This document shows, piece by piece, positions 29,479-40,281 of a stretch of DNA of 64,000 bases. Both the position numbers and the translations under genes were made by a program. The stretch spans positions 682,001 through 746,000 of the forward strand of contig NZ_WUWG01000001.1 in the NCBI RefSeq assembly GCF_009833495.1, given 5' to 3'. The DNA comes from Oceanomicrobium pacificus (GTDB lineage Bacteria > Pseudomonadota > Alphaproteobacteria > Rhodobacterales > Rhodobacteraceae). Positions within the stretch are counted from its first letter, which is position 1, and every line of letters starts with the position of its first letter. The notes under the pieces were generated by a model. The model searched no databases and was not told where the DNA came from. It worked only from the letters and a program-made list of their open reading frames with translations.

Positions 29479-30675
29479 ATGAACATTCATGAGTATCAAG
29501 CCAAGAAACTGCTGAAAGAGTATGGTGCGCCTGTCTCGGACGGCCGCGTCGTTCTGAAGGCCGAAGAGGCCAAGGCCGCCGCGGGCGAACTGGACGGTCC
29601 GCTCTGGGTCGTGAAAGCCCAGATTCATGCCGGCGGTCGCGGCAAGGGCAGCTTCAAGGAAGCGGAAGCCGGTGAGAAGGGCGGCGTGCGTCTGGCCAAG
29701 TCGGTCTCCGAAGCCGCCGAAGAAGCCCAGAAGATGCTCGGCCGCACATTGGTGACCCACCAGACCGGCCCCGCCGGCAAGCAGGTCAACCGCATCTATA
29801 TCGAGGACGGCTCGGGCATCGAGCGCGAGCTTTACCTCGCGCTGCTCGTCGACCGCCAGACCTCGCGCATTTCCTTCGTCTGCTCGACCGAGGGCGGCAT
29901 GGATATCGAGGAAGTTGCCGCCAACACGCCGGACAAGATCCTCTCCTTCTCCGTCGATCCGGCCTCCGGCATCTCGGGGTTCCACGGCCGCCGCGTGGCT
30001 TTCGCGCTCGGCCTTGAAGGCGCGCAGGTCAAACAGTGCGTCAAGCTGATCAACACGCTCTTCAAGCTCTTCGTCGAGAAGGATTGCGAGATGCTGGAGA
30101 TCAACCCGCTGATCGTGACCGACAGCGGCGATCTGAAATGCCTCGACTGCAAGATGGGCTTCGACGGCAACGCGCTCTACCGCCAGCCCGACATCATGGC
30201 GCTGCGCGACGAGACCGAAGAGGATCCGAAGGAACTCGCGGCCTCCAAGTTCGACCTGAACTATATCGCGCTCGACGGCGAGATCGGCTGCATGGTCAAC
30301 GGCGCGGGCCTTGCCATGGCGACGATGGACATCATCAAGCTCTACGGCGCGGAACCGGCCAACTTCCTCGACGTGGGCGGCGGTGCGACCAAGGAGAAGG
30401 TGACCGAAGCCTTCAAGATCATCACCTCCGACCCGAACGTCAAAGGCATCCTCGTGAACATTTTCGGCGGGATCATGCGCTGTGACGTGATCGCCGAGGG
30501 CGTGGTGGCCGCGGTCAAGGAAATGGGCCTTCAGGTGCCGCTCGTGGTGCGGCTCGAAGGCACGAATGTCGAGAAGGGCAAGGACATCATCAACGGGTCC
30601 GGCCTCAACGTGATCGCGGCTGACGACCTCAGCGATGCGGCACAGAAAATTGTCAAAGCAGTGAAGGGAGCCTGA
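29479..30675 (+). CDS. sucC: Succinyl-CoA synthetase, beta subunit (ADP-forming)
   Basis: 398-aa ATP-grasp beta subunit. It begins [19 protein letters not shown] and contains [13 protein letters not shown], the Mg/nucleotide segment LEINPLIVT, and the C-terminal [17 protein letters not shown]. With SucD it converts succinyl-CoA, ADP and Pi to succinate and ATP. An in-frame upstream extension exists, but this ATG matches family N-termini and has AGAGGAA 8 nt upstream. sucD follows after 3 nt. Confidence 0.97.
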   Translation: MNIHEYQAKKLLKEYGAPVSDGRVVLKAEEAKAAAGELDGPLWVVKAQIHAGGRGKGSFKEAEAGEKGGVRLAKSVSEAAEEAQKMLGRTLVTHQTGPAGKQVNRIYIEDGSGIERELYLALLVDRQTSRISFVCSTEGGMDIEEVAANTPDKILSFSVDPASGISGFHGRRVAFALGLEGAQVKQCVKLINTLFKLFVEKDCEMLEINPLIVTDSGDLKCLDCKMGFDGNALYRQPDIMALRDETEEDPKELAASKFDLNYIALDGEIGCMVNGAGLAMATMDIIKLYGAEPANFLDVGGGATKEKVTEAFKIITSDPNVKGILVNIFGGIMRCDVIAEGVVAAVKEMGLQVPLVVRLEGTNVEKGKDIINGSGLNVIAADDLSDAAQKIVKAVKGA

Positions 30676-30678
30676 GCC

Positions 30679-31560
30679 ATGGCCGTTCTCGTCGACGAAA
30701 ACACCAAGGTGATCTGCCAGGGCCTGACCGGCTCGCAAGGCACCTTCCATTCCGAACAGGCCATCGCCTACGGCACCAAGATGGTCGGCGGCGTGACCCC
30801 GGGCAAAGGCGGCCAGAGCCATATCGGCCTGCCGATCTTCAACACCGTGGCCGATGCCCGTGAACAGACCGGCGCAAACGCGACCGCGATCTACGTGCCA
30901 CCGCCCTTCGCGGCCGACGCGATCCTGGAGGCCATCGACGCGGAGATGGAACTGATCGTCTGCATCACCGAGGGCATCCCGGTGCTCGACATGATGAAGG
31001 TGAAGCGCGCGCTCGAAGGATCTTCCTCGCGCCTGATCGGGCCGAACTGCCCGGGCGTGATCACGCCGGACGCCTGCAAGATCGGCATCATGCCCGGCCA
31101 TATCCACAAGCGCGGCTCCTGCGGCGTTGTCTCGCGCTCCGGCACACTGACCTATGAGGCCGTGAAACAGACCTCCGACCTCGGCCTCGGCCAGTCCTCG
31201 GCGGTCGGCATCGGCGGCGACCCGATCAAGGGCACCGAACATATCGACGTGCTGGAGATGTTCCTGGCCGATCCGGAAACCGAGAGCATCATCATGATCG
31301 GCGAGATCGGCGGCTCGGCCGAAGAGGAAGCCGCGCAGTTCCTTGCCGACGAGAAGAAGAAGGGCCGCTGGAAACCGACCGCTGGCTTCATCGCCGGCCG
31401 CACGGCACCTCCGGGCCGCCGCATGGGCCATGCCGGCGCGATCGTCGCCGGGGGCAAGGGCGGCGCAGAGGACAAGATCGAGGCGATGAAATCCGCCGGA
31501 ATCGTCGTCGCCGACAGCCCTGCCGGTCTGGGCGAGGCGGTCTTGAAAGCGATCGGGTAA
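30679..31560 (+). CDS. sucD: Succinyl-CoA synthetase, alpha subunit
   Basis: 293-aa CoA-binding alpha subunit: [19 protein letters not shown] at the N-terminus, the CoA-site segment [15 protein letters not shown], and the phosphohistidine motif [20 protein letters not shown] with the catalytic His near residue 250. It starts 3 nt after the sucC stop with AGGGAG upstream. A GC-rich hairpin and a 110-nt gap separate it from sucA. Confidence 0.97.
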   Translation: MAVLVDENTKVICQGLTGSQGTFHSEQAIAYGTKMVGGVTPGKGGQSHIGLPIFNTVADAREQTGANATAIYVPPPFAADAILEAIDAEMELIVCITEGIPVLDMMKVKRALEGSSSRLIGPNCPGVITPDACKIGIMPGHIHKRGSCGVVSRSGTLTYEAVKQTSDLGLGQSSAVGIGGDPIKGTEHIDVLEMFLADPETESIIMIGEIGGSAEEEAAQFLADEKKKGRWKPTAGFIAGRTAPPGRRMGHAGAIVAGGKGGAEDKIEAMKSAGIVVADSPAGLGEAVLKAIG

Positions 31561-31573
31561 CAGATACCTGACT

Positions 31574-31600
31574 GGCTGCGCGGCGCGTTTTCGCGCAGCC
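31574..31600 (+). repeat. Intercistronic hairpin between sucD and sucA
   Basis: GGCTGCGCG (31574-31582) pairs perfectly with CGCGCAGCC (31592-31600) around GCGCGTTTT. No T-run follows the stem, so it is unlikely to be a full terminator. It may partly attenuate or protect the sucCD mRNA 3' end and set the ratio of SucCD to SucAB. Confidence 0.55.
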
Positions 31601-31670
31601 TGACACCCATTCATGGCCCGCAGAGGGTCGTTTCAGGGAGCGGACGCCGCCAACGACGCCCGTCAATGAC

Positions 31671-34616
31671 ATGACAGACCAGAGTCCGAACCAGGTCTTT
31701 CACGCATCCTCCTTTCTCCAGGGGCACAATGCGGAGTTCATCGAACAGCTTTACGCCCGATACGCGGACAATCCCAACGCGGTGGACGAGGGCTGGCAGC
31801 GCTTCTTCGCGGAGCTGGAGGAAAGTGCCGACACGGTGCGCGCCGAAGCGTCCGGCCCCTCCTGGGCGCGGGCCGACTGGCCGCCGGCGCCGACCGACGA
31901 GTTGACCGCAGCCCTTGACGGCCAGTGGCCGGCCGACGCCAAGGCGATCGGCGACAAGATCCAGGCCAAGGCCAAGGATATGGGCGCCGCCGTGTCCGAA
32001 GAGCAGCTGCGCCAGTCGGTGCTCGACAGCATCCGCGCGCTGATGCTCATCCGCGCCTACCGGATCCGCGGCCACCTGATCGCCGATCTCGACCCGCTGC
32101 GTCTGGACCCGCCGGAGCCGCATCCCGAGCTTGACCCGAAATCCTACGGCTTCACCGAAGCCGATATGGACCGGCCGATCTTCATCGACAATGTTCTGGG
32201 CCTCCAGACCGCGTCGATCCGCGAGATCCTCGCGCTGGTCAAACGCACCTATTGCGGCACCTTTGCCCTGCAATACATGCATATTTCCGACCCCGAGGAA
32301 TCGGCCTGGCTGAAGGAGCGGATCGAAGGGCTCGGCAAGGAAATCGCCTTCACCCAGCGCGGACGGAAAGCGATCCTGAACAAGCTTGTCGAGGCCGAAG
32401 GGTTCGAGAAGTTCCTCCACGTCAAATATATGGGCACCAAGCGGTTCGGCCTTGATGGCGGCGAGGCGCTCATTCCCGCGATGGAACAGATTATCAAGCG
32501 CGGCGGTGCGCTCGGGCTGAAGGAAATCGTGATCGGGATGCCGCATCGCGGCCGGCTCAATGTGCTGGCCAGCGTGATGGGCAAGCCGTTCCGCGCGATC
32601 TTCTCGGAGTTCCAGGGCGGCAGCTACAAACCCGACGAGGTCGAGGGTTCGGGCGATGTGAAATACCATCTCGGGGCCTCCTCGGACCGCGAGTTCGACG
32701 GCAACGAGGTCCACCTGTCGCTGACCGCGAACCCCTCCCACCTGGAAGCGGTGAACCCGGTCGTGCTCGGCAAGGTGCGCGCCAAACAGGCGCAGCTGAA
32801 TGATGAGGACCGGAGCCAGGTCCTGCCGATCCTCCTGCACGGGGATGCGGCGTTTGCCGGTCAGGGCGTGGTTGCGGAATGTTTCGGCCTGTCGGGCCTG
32901 AAGGGCCATCGCACCGGCGGCACGATCCATATCGTCGTAAACAACCAGATCGGCTTCACCACGGCGCCGCACAATTCGCGCTCCTCGCCCTATCCGACCG
33001 ACATCGCGCTGATGGTCGAGGCACCGATCTTCCACGTCAACGGCGACGATCCCGAAGCGGTCGTCCATGCCGCGCGCGTGGCGACCGAGTTCCGGCAGAA
33101 GTTCCACAAGGATGTCGTGATCGACATCTTCTGCTACCGCCGTTTCGGGCATAACGAGGGCGACGAGCCCATGTTCACCCAGCCCGCCATGTACACGGCG
33201 ATCAAGCGCCACAAGACCACGCTGCAGCTCTATACCGAGCGGCTGGTCAAGGACGGCTTGATCCCCGAGGGCGAGATCGAGGATATGAAGGCCGCCTTCC
33301 AGGCCCATCTGAACGAGGAGTTCGAGGCCGGCAAAGTCTACAAGCCCAACAAGGCCGACTGGCTCGACGGGCGCTGGTCGGGCCTGTCGAAAGAGGGTGA
33401 GAAATACCAGCGCGGCAAGACGGCCGTCAAAAAGACCCAACTGCGCAAGGTGGGTGACGCGCTCACCGCTGTGCCGGACGGGTTCAACGCCCACAAGACC
33501 ATCCTGCGCATTCTGGAACAGAAGCGCGAGATGATCGAAAGCGGCGAAGGGATCGACTGGGCCACGGCCGAGGCGCTGGCCTTCGGCACGCTGCTGCTCG
33601 AGGGCTATCCGGTGCGCCTGTCGGGTCAGGACTGTACGCGCGGGACCTTCTCGCAGCGCCATTCCGGCTGGATCGACCAGAAGACGGAACGCCGCTACAA
33701 GCCGCTGAACCACATGGAAGAGGGCCAGCCGCGCTACGAGGTGATCGATTCGATGCTGTCGGAATATGCCGTGCTCGGCTTCGAGTATGGCTATTCGCTG
33801 GCGGAACCGAACGCGCTCACGCTCTGGGAAGCCCAGTTCGGCGATTTCGCCAACGGCGCGCAGATCATGATCGACCAGTTCATCTCCTCGGGCGAAGCCA
33901 AGTGGCTGCGCATGTCGGGGCTGGTGATGCTGCTGCCGCACGGCTACGAGGGCCAGGGCCCCGAACACAGTTCGGCACGTCTGGAGCGGTTCCTGCAAAT
34001 GTCCGCGGGCGACAACTGGATCGTGGCCAACTGCACCACGCCGGCCAATTATTTCCACATTCTGCGCCGGCAGCTGCACCGCAGCTTCCGCAAGCCGCTC
34101 GTGCTGATGACGCCGAAATCGCTCCTGCGCCACAAGCTCGCCGTGTCCAAACTCGACGAGATGTCGACCGGATCGAGCTTCCACCGCGTCCTCTGGGACG
34201 ATGCGCAATATGGCAATTCCGATCTGGAACTGGTGGCGGACGAGAAGATCAAGCGCGTCGTCATCTGTTCGGGCAAGGTCTATTACGACCTGCTGGAGGA
34301 ACGCGACGCTCGCGGCCTGACCGACACCTACCTGCTGCGTCTGGAACAGTTCTACCCGTTCCCGGCCCATTCGCTGACCAAGGAACTGTCGCGCTTCAAG
34401 GATGCGAAGATCGTCTGGTGTCAGGAAGAGCCGAAGAACCAGGGCGGCTGGTCCTTTGTCGAGCCGAACATCGAGTGGGTGCTCAACCGTATCAAGGCCA
34501 AGCACGGCCGCCCGGTCTATGCCGGCCGGTCCGCCGCCGCCTCGCCCGCAACCGGGCTCGCCCGTGAACATAAGCAACAGCAAGAGGCGCTCGTGAACGA
34601 CGCGCTCACAGCCTGA
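31671..34616 (+). CDS. sucA: 2-oxoglutarate dehydrogenase E1 component
   Basis: 981-aa thiamine-diphosphate E1 subunit. The N-terminal [20 protein letters not shown] is the E2-contact region. Downstream motifs include [19 protein letters not shown], the ThDP motif start [14 protein letters not shown] with [10 protein letters not shown], and the C-terminal [20 protein letters not shown]. It decarboxylates 2-oxoglutarate and transfers succinyl to the lipoyl groups of SucB. It starts 110 nt after sucD; sucB follows after 11 nt. Confidence 0.97.
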   Translation: MTDQSPNQVFHASSFLQGHNAEFIEQLYARYADNPNAVDEGWQRFFAELEESADTVRAEASGPSWARADWPPAPTDELTAALDGQWPADAKAIGDKIQAKAKDMGAAVSEEQLRQSVLDSIRALMLIRAYRIRGHLIADLDPLRLDPPEPHPELDPKSYGFTEADMDRPIFIDNVLGLQTASIREILALVKRTYCGTFALQYMHISDPEESAWLKERIEGLGKEIAFTQRGRKAILNKLVEAEGFEKFLHVKYMGTKRFGLDGGEALIPAMEQIIKRGGALGLKEIVIGMPHRGRLNVLASVMGKPFRAIFSEFQGGSYKPDEVEGSGDVKYHLGASSDREFDGNEVHLSLTANPSHLEAVNPVVLGKVRAKQAQLNDEDRSQVLPILLHGDAAFAGQGVVAECFGLSGLKGHRTGGTIHIVVNNQIGFTTAPHNSRSSPYPTDIALMVEAPIFHVNGDDPEAVVHAARVATEFRQKFHKDVVIDIFCYRRFGHNEGDEPMFTQPAMYTAIKRHKTTLQLYTERLVKDGLIPEGEIEDMKAAFQAHLNEEFEAGKVYKPNKADWLDGRWSGLSKEGEKYQRGKTAVKKTQLRKVGDALTAVPDGFNAHKTILRILEQKREMIESGEGIDWATAEALAFGTLLLEGYPVRLSGQDCTRGTFSQRHSGWIDQKTERRYKPLNHMEEGQPRYEVIDSMLSEYAVLGFEYGYSLAEPNALTLWEAQFGDFANGAQIMIDQFISSGEAKWLRMSGLVMLLPHGYEGQGPEHSSARLERFLQMSAGDNWIVANCTTPANYFHILRRQLHRSFRKPLVLMTPKSLLRHKLAVSKLDEMSTGSSFHRVLWDDAQYGNSDLELVADEKIKRVVICSGKVYYDLLEERDARGLTDTYLLRLEQFYPFPAHSLTKELSRFKDAKIVWCQEEPKNQGGWSFVEPNIEWVLNRIKAKHGRPVYAGRSAAASPATGLAREHKQQQEALVNDALTA

Positions 34617-34627
34617 GGAACCGAGAC

Positions 34628-36175
34628 ATGACGGAAATTCGCGTACCGACTCTGGGGGAAAGCGTCACGGAAGCCACGGTCGCCACCTGGTTCAAGAAAC
34701 CCGGTGACAGCATCGCGGTGGACGAGATGCTGTGCGAGCTGGAAACCGACAAGGTGACGGTCGAGGTGCCCTCGCCTGCCGCCGGCACTCTGGCCGAGAT
34801 CGTCGCCAAGGAAGGCGACACGGTCGGCGTCGACGCGCTGCTCGCGACCTTGAGCGAGGGCGACGGTGCCGGCGCGGTCAAGGCGGCGGACACGGCCCCT
34901 GCCGAAGAAAAACTCGCAGCCCCCGCCGACAGCGCATCGGGCGGCGACGGCGCGGCTGTCGACGTGATGGTGCCTGCGCTCGGCGAAAGCGTCACAGAAG
35001 CCACCGTGGCGACGTGGTTCAAAGCCGAGGGCGACACGGTCGCGCAGGACGAGATGCTCTGCGAGCTGGAAACCGACAAAGTGTCGGTCGAGGTGCCGGC
35101 TCCCGCACCCGGCGTGCTGACCAAGATCCTCGCTAAGGACGGTGCGACCGTGCAGGCGGGTGGCCAGCTGGCCGTGATCGAGGCCGGCGGCGCGGCCAAG
35201 GCCTCCGCCCCGGCGGCAGCGCCCGCAGCCGCGGCCGGCGCCACGTCCGGCGGCAGCGCCAAGGGCGATGTCGAGGACGCGCCCTCGGCCAAGAAGATGA
35301 TGGCCGAAGCCGGTCTGTCGGCCGATCAGATCACCGGCACCGGTCGCGACGGCCGGATCATGAAGGAAGATGTCCAGAAGGCGATTGCCGCAGGAACCAG
35401 CGCCAAGGCGCCAGCCCCAGCCGCTCCGGCAGCGCCGGCTTCCGTGCCGCGTGCGCCCGTCGCCGCACAGGATGCCGACCGCGAGGAGCGGGTGCGGATG
35501 ACCCGCCTGCGCCAGACCATCGCGCGCCGCCTGAAGGATGCGCAGAACACCGCAGCCATGCTGACCACCTATAACGAGGTGGACATGACCGCGGTGATGG
35601 AACTGCGCAACGAGTACAAGGACCTGTTCCTGAAGAAGCACGGCGTGAAGCTCGGCTTCATGTCCTTCTTCACCAAGGCCTGCTGCCACGCGCTGAAGGA
35701 AGTGCCCGAGGTCAATGCGGAGATCGACGGCACCGACGTGGTCTACAAGAACTTCGTCCATATGGGCGTGGCCGTGGGCACACCGTCGGGCCTTGTGGTG
35801 CCGGTGGTGCGGGATGCGGATGCCATGTCATTCGCCGATATCGAGAAGACGATTGCCGACCTCGGCACACGGGCCCGCGACGGGAAACTGTCGATGGCCG
35901 ACATGCAGGGCGGCACCTTCACCATCTCGAACGGTGGCGTGTACGGCTCGCTCATGTCCTCGCCGATCCTGAACCCGCCGCAGTCGGGCATCCTCGGCAT
36001 GCACAAGATCCAGGAACGTCCGATGGCGATCAACGGTCAGGTGGTGATCCGGCCGATGATGTATCTGGCGCTCAGCTATGACCACCGGATCGTCGACGGC
36101 AAGGGTGCCGTGACCTTCCTCGTGCGGGTCAAGGAGGCGCTGGAGGATCCGCGCCGCCTGCTGATGGACCTCTGA
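34628..36175 (+). CDS. sucB: 2-oxoglutarate dehydrogenase E2 component with two lipoyl domains
   Basis: 515-aa dihydrolipoyl succinyltransferase. Two lipoyl domains share the same lipoylation motif ELETDKV (Lys near residues 43 and 154), separated by an Ala/Pro-rich linker. A peripheral subunit-binding domain follows ([13 protein letters not shown], about 218-230), then the catalytic domain ending in [16 protein letters not shown] with catalytic His and Asp. The E. coli enzyme has one lipoyl domain, so this chain is about 110 aa longer. Start ATG with TGAGGAACC upstream. Confidence 0.96.
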   Translation: MTEIRVPTLGESVTEATVATWFKKPGDSIAVDEMLCELETDKVTVEVPSPAAGTLAEIVAKEGDTVGVDALLATLSEGDGAGAVKAADTAPAEEKLAAPADSASGGDGAAVDVMVPALGESVTEATVATWFKAEGDTVAQDEMLCELETDKVSVEVPAPAPGVLTKILAKDGATVQAGGQLAVIEAGGAAKASAPAAAPAAAAGATSGGSAKGDVEDAPSAKKMMAEAGLSADQITGTGRDGRIMKEDVQKAIAAGTSAKAPAPAAPAAPASVPRAPVAAQDADREERVRMTRLRQTIARRLKDAQNTAAMLTTYNEVDMTAVMELRNEYKDLFLKKHGVKLGFMSFFTKACCHALKEVPEVNAEIDGTDVVYKNFVHMGVAVGTPSGLVVPVVRDADAMSFADIEKTIADLGTRARDGKLSMADMQGGTFTISNGGVYGSLMSSPILNPPQSGILGMHKIQERPMAINGQVVIRPMMYLALSYDHRIVDGKGAVTFLVRVKEALEDPRRLLMDL

Positions 36176-36178
36176 GCC

Positions 36179-36565
36179 ATGCAGACCGGACGGTCGCTGG
36201 CGAACCTGCTCTACCGGGGCACGATCGCGGTGACCGTCCTGCTGCTCGTCTGGACGCTTGCGGCCATCTGGCGCGACTATGCGGAAATGCATGCCATGTC
36301 GCACTGGGCCACCAAGTCGCTCTGGGTCTGGGGCAAGCTGCAATCGCCGGTGCTGGTGTTCCTGTTCCTTGCCATGATGTGGAAACACAATGCGTTCGCG
36401 CTCTGGATGTATGCCTGCCTCGCGCTCGATTTCGGGCTGCGCCACGTCCTGCTCGCGGCCGAGGCCGCACGGCCCCTCACCCCGTCCATCCTTGCGATGG
36501 CGGTCCTTTTCATCCCGCCGATGCTGGTTCTGGCCTATCTTCGGCGGGAAGACTATCTGACGTAA
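36179..36565 (+). CDS. Small integral membrane protein between sucB and lpd
   Basis: 128 aa with four hydrophobic helices (TIAVTVLLLVWTLAAIW, VLVFLFLAMMWK, FALWMYACLALDFGL and AMAVLFIPPMLVLAYL). Its ATG lies 3 nt after the sucB stop, so it is translated as part of the 2-oxoglutarate dehydrogenase operon. I do not recognise it and infer no function beyond membrane location. A His/Trp-rich loop (HAMSHWATKSLWVWGK) between helices 1 and 2 is its most distinctive region. Confidence 0.75.
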   Translation: MQTGRSLANLLYRGTIAVTVLLLVWTLAAIWRDYAEMHAMSHWATKSLWVWGKLQSPVLVFLFLAMMWKHNAFALWMYACLALDFGLRHVLLAAEAARPLTPSILAMAVLFIPPMLVLAYLRREDYLT

Positions 36566-36628
36566 CACTGAACGGAGCCTGACAGGGGCGTGCCGCCGGG
36601 CCGCCCGGGCAAGATCGAGGAGACAGTC

Positions 36629-38017
<1,389 letters not shown>

Positions 38018-38040
38018 GCAGGGCAGTCCCGAAAACCGGA

Positions 38041-38069
38041 AGCCCCGTCGCGCAAGCGGCGGGGCTTTT
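38041..38069 (+). terminator. Rho-independent terminator of the sucCDAB-lpd operon
   Basis: AGCCCCGTCGC (38041-38051) pairs with GCGGCGGGGCT (38056-38066) around a GCAA tetraloop, 11 pairs including one G-U, followed by TTTTG. It lies just after lpd and before the end of the convergent GntR gene. Confidence 0.88.
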
Positions 38070-38078
38070 GCTTTGCCG

Positions 38079-38729
38079 TCAGGCGACCAGCATCCGCAGC
38101 CCGTTCGTCACATCCATCCGGATCGCCAGCCGCAGGCCCGGTTCGTCCCCCGCGCGCAACGCGCCGATGATCTTGCGGTGGTTCGCAGGCGCCTGCGGGG
38201 TGGAGGTGCGGGCATAGAGCGCCCGCATCGGCGGCCCCATCTGCAACCAGACGGTTTCCACCAGCGCCAGCATCGCCGGGGCCTGCGCGCGCAGGTAGAG
38301 CGCGCGGTGAAACTCCAGATTGGAGCGGATATAGCCGGTGGCATCGCCATTGGTGATCATCTGCCCGATGGTCGCGTTGATGGCCTGCATCCGGTCGATG
38401 AGTGCGATGTGCGCGCGCGGCAGGGCGCGGCTTGCCAGTTCAGGCTCCAGCAGGGCGCGCAGGGCCGCGAGTTCCTCGATCCGCTCGGGCGCCAGTTGCG
38501 GGGTCGCCACGCGCCCGCTGGCGGATACGGTCAATGCGCCTTCGGCCACGAGCCGCCGCAACGCTTCGCGCGCCGGGGTCATGCTGACGTCGAACTCGCC
38601 GGCGATCCCGCGCAGGGTCATGGCCTGAGCAGGCGCCAGTTCCCCGTGCATGATCCGTGCCCGGAGGGCGCGGTAAACACGTTCATGGGCCGGAATTTGC
38701 GGGTCGGGTAGGCGTTCTTTCAAGGACAT
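38079..38729 (-). CDS. GntR-family transcriptional regulator (FadR/FCD subfamily), candidate TCA regulator
   Basis: 216 aa. The N-terminal winged helix has the GntR signature VYRALRARIMHGELAPAQ (about residues 19-36) and recognition-helix region VSMTPAREALRRL. The C-terminal all-helical FCD domain shows Asn/His metal-ligand candidates in RSNLEFHRALY and NHRKII. FCD regulators typically sense organic acids. It is convergent with lpd. TGTGATCACA lies 8 nt before its ATG, where it would block its own expression. No clear Shine-Dalgarno is present; a TTGACA 28-34 nt upstream could give a leaderless transcript. Effector unknown. Confidence 0.88.
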   Translation of the reverse strand: MSLKERLPDPQIPAHERVYRALRARIMHGELAPAQAMTLRGIAGEFDVSMTPAREALRRLVAEGALTVSASGRVATPQLAPERIEELAALRALLEPELASRALPRAHIALIDRMQAINATIGQMITNGDATGYIRSNLEFHRALYLRAQAPAMLALVETVWLQMGPPMRALYARTSTPQAPANHRKIIGALRAGDEPGLRLAIRMDVTNGLRMLVA

Positions 38730-38737
38730 GGCCGGAC

Positions 38738-38747
38738 TGTGATCACA
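38738..38747. promoter_or_regulatory. TGTGATCACA operator at the GntR gene
   Basis: A perfect TGTGATCACA lies between the GntR ATG (38729) and a good minus-strand -35 TTGACA (38763-38758). In that position a bound protein would occlude RNA polymerase, a classic autorepression layout. Identical to the sites before sdhC and sucC. Confidence 0.72.
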
Positions 38748-38792
38748 AATTCGGGATTGTCAAGACCGGGAACCGACTCCGAATCGGCGCGT

Positions 38793-38802
38793 TGTGATAC
38801 CA
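38793..38802. promoter_or_regulatory. Degenerate operator copy before the SH3 gene
   Basis: TGTGATACCA matches TGTGATCACA at 8 of 10 positions and lies 28 nt before the ATG of the divergent SH3-domain gene. It could make that gene part of the same regulon or act as an auxiliary site for the GntR promoter. Confidence 0.35.
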
Positions 38803-38829
38803 TGAGGACTTTATTGTTTGGGTGGTATT

Positions 38830-39546
38830 ATGCGTGACTTTTATTCAGATCTCTTTTCATGGGGCACTGCACTGGGCATTTTCTTCGCCCTGATCCTGAC
38901 AGCCCAGAACCAGGGCGCCTTTGAGGATGTGCCGCAGACGGAAACCTGGCTCTACCGGATGGCCCATGCCGGGTCGACCACCGGTGGCGCGTCCGCGGAT
39001 GCCGGCCAGCCGACCGATGTTGTCCCAGTGAAACTCGCCTCCGAGCCGACCAAAGGCTTCACGCCGGTCGCGCCTTTGAAGCGCCCGTCCTCGAAACTCC
39101 CGCAGATTCAGTCCGACCCTGAAATGCTGGCGCTCGCTGCCGCAGAAGGTGTGGCTATTCCCGAAGCCGGCCAGCCGTCGGAGCAGAATCTTTCCATCCT
39201 GACCCTGTCCACCAAGTCGGTCGGACTGGACGCCCCGCGCAAGACGCTCGACGAGCCGCAGCAGATGGTTGCCGTGACCGGTTCGACCGTGAACCTGCGC
39301 GCCGGACCGGGCGTCGATACGGCACGCGTCGGTCAAGCCAGCCGTGGCGACATGCTGGAGCCGACAGGTCTGATGGACGGTGTCTGGATCGAAGTGCGCA
39401 CCGACCCGCTTTCCACGCCGATGTGGATCCATGGCGGCTTTGCCGAGTTGCGCGAACTGCCCGCAGCCACGGCCGGTCAGGGCCTGACGGCGCTTGCAAC
39501 CACCGGCGATGCCGCTGCTGCGCCGCTGCTGACGGCGGCTCAGTAA
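38830..39546 (+). CDS. SH3-domain protein with N-terminal membrane anchor
   Basis: 238 aa. A transmembrane or signal-anchor helix (SWGTALGIFFALILTAQNQG, about residues 10-29) is followed by a low-complexity periplasmic linker and a bacterial SH3 domain near residues 150-215 (VAVTGSTVNLRAGPGVDTAR, with MWIHGGFAEL closing it). Such domains often bind peptidoglycan. The ATG at 38830 has GGGTGG just upstream. It is divergent from the GntR gene and ends 4 nt before the convergent metallopeptidase gene. Confidence 0.78.
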   Translation: MRDFYSDLFSWGTALGIFFALILTAQNQGAFEDVPQTETWLYRMAHAGSTTGGASADAGQPTDVVPVKLASEPTKGFTPVAPLKRPSSKLPQIQSDPEMLALAAAEGVAIPEAGQPSEQNLSILTLSTKSVGLDAPRKTLDEPQQMVAVTGSTVNLRAGPGVDTARVGQASRGDMLEPTGLMDGVWIEVRTDPLSTPMWIHGGFAELRELPAATAGQGLTALATTGDAAAAPLLTAAQ

Positions 39547-39550
39547 GGGA

Positions 39551-40261
39551 TCAGACCACGTCGTCCGCCGTGAACCTGTAACGGTGCAGCGCGCGGCCAT
39601 TCGTGCGGAGCCAGTCCCGACTGCCCGCATAGTCGGGCCGCAGCTTCCCAACGAGGTCCCAGAAGGCCGGCGCGTGGTTCATATGCACGAGATGCGCCAC
39701 CTCGTGTGCGGCCACATAGTCGAGCACATGGTCGGGCGCCAGCATCAGCCGCCAGCTGTACATGAGCCCCCCGTCGCTGGTGCAGGACCCCCAGCGGGAC
39801 ACCGGATCTCGCAAGGTGAGCCGCGTGTAGGACCGGGCAATCCGCGCCGCATAGGTCTGGCTCGCCTCATCGAGCGCCGTCCGCGCCTGCGCCTTCAACC
39901 AGCCCTTCACCTTGGACGGGACCAGATGGTCCGGCCCCGGCACGGCCAGCGTCCCGGCTTCCGCATCATGGACAATCCGCCGCCCGGTGCCGGAGACAAT
40001 CCGGCAGGGCTGGCCCGCGACCGGTAGGACGGCACCGGGCAGGACGGGCACTTGCATCGGCTGGTCCGCCAACTGGCGCCGCAGCCAGCCTTCCTGCCGC
40101 ATGGCGAAATCCCGCGCGGCCGTGGCGCTCGCGCGGCTCGGCATGGTCAGCACCGCCTCACCGGTGGCCGCCGACAGGCGCAGCGTCAGGCGCCGCGCCC
40201 GTGCATTGCGCCGCACCCTGATCGGGATCGGCGGCTGTCCGATGGTGAAACTGGTGGTCAC
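39551..40261 (-). CDS. YgjP/SprT-like zinc metallopeptidase-domain protein (DUF45)
   Basis: 236 aa. The zinc-binding motif AAHEVAHLVHMNH (HExxH, about residues 185-197) lies in the C-terminal half, preceded by SRWGSCTSDGGLMYSWRL, both diagnostic of the DUF45/YgjP family. The start is GTG. It lies 20 nt downstream of phaZ on the same strand, so it may be co-transcribed. Physiological substrate unknown; proteolysis itself is unproven for the family. Confidence 0.85.
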   Translation of the reverse strand: MTTSFTIGQPPIPIRVRRNARARRLTLRLSAATGEAVLTMPSRASATAARDFAMRQEGWLRRQLADQPMQVPVLPGAVLPVAGQPCRIVSGTGRRIVHDAEAGTLAVPGPDHLVPSKVKGWLKAQARTALDEASQTYAARIARSYTRLTLRDPVSRWGSCTSDGGLMYSWRLMLAPDHVLDYVAAHEVAHLVHMNHAPAFWDLVGKLRPDYAGSRDWLRTNGRALHRYRFTADDVV

Positions 40262-40281
40262 GGCACGACCCCGCCCGGCTC

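Noticed and set aside
31047-31056. GTGATCAC within sucD as another operator copy
   Set aside because: Flanks are CG, not T/A (CGTGATCACG), and it lies in conserved coding sequence.
31611-34583. 990-codon open frame antisense to sucA
   Set aside because: High-GC antisense shadow: low-complexity His/Asp/Arg-rich translation, no motif, and the plus strand encodes an unmistakable E1 enzyme.
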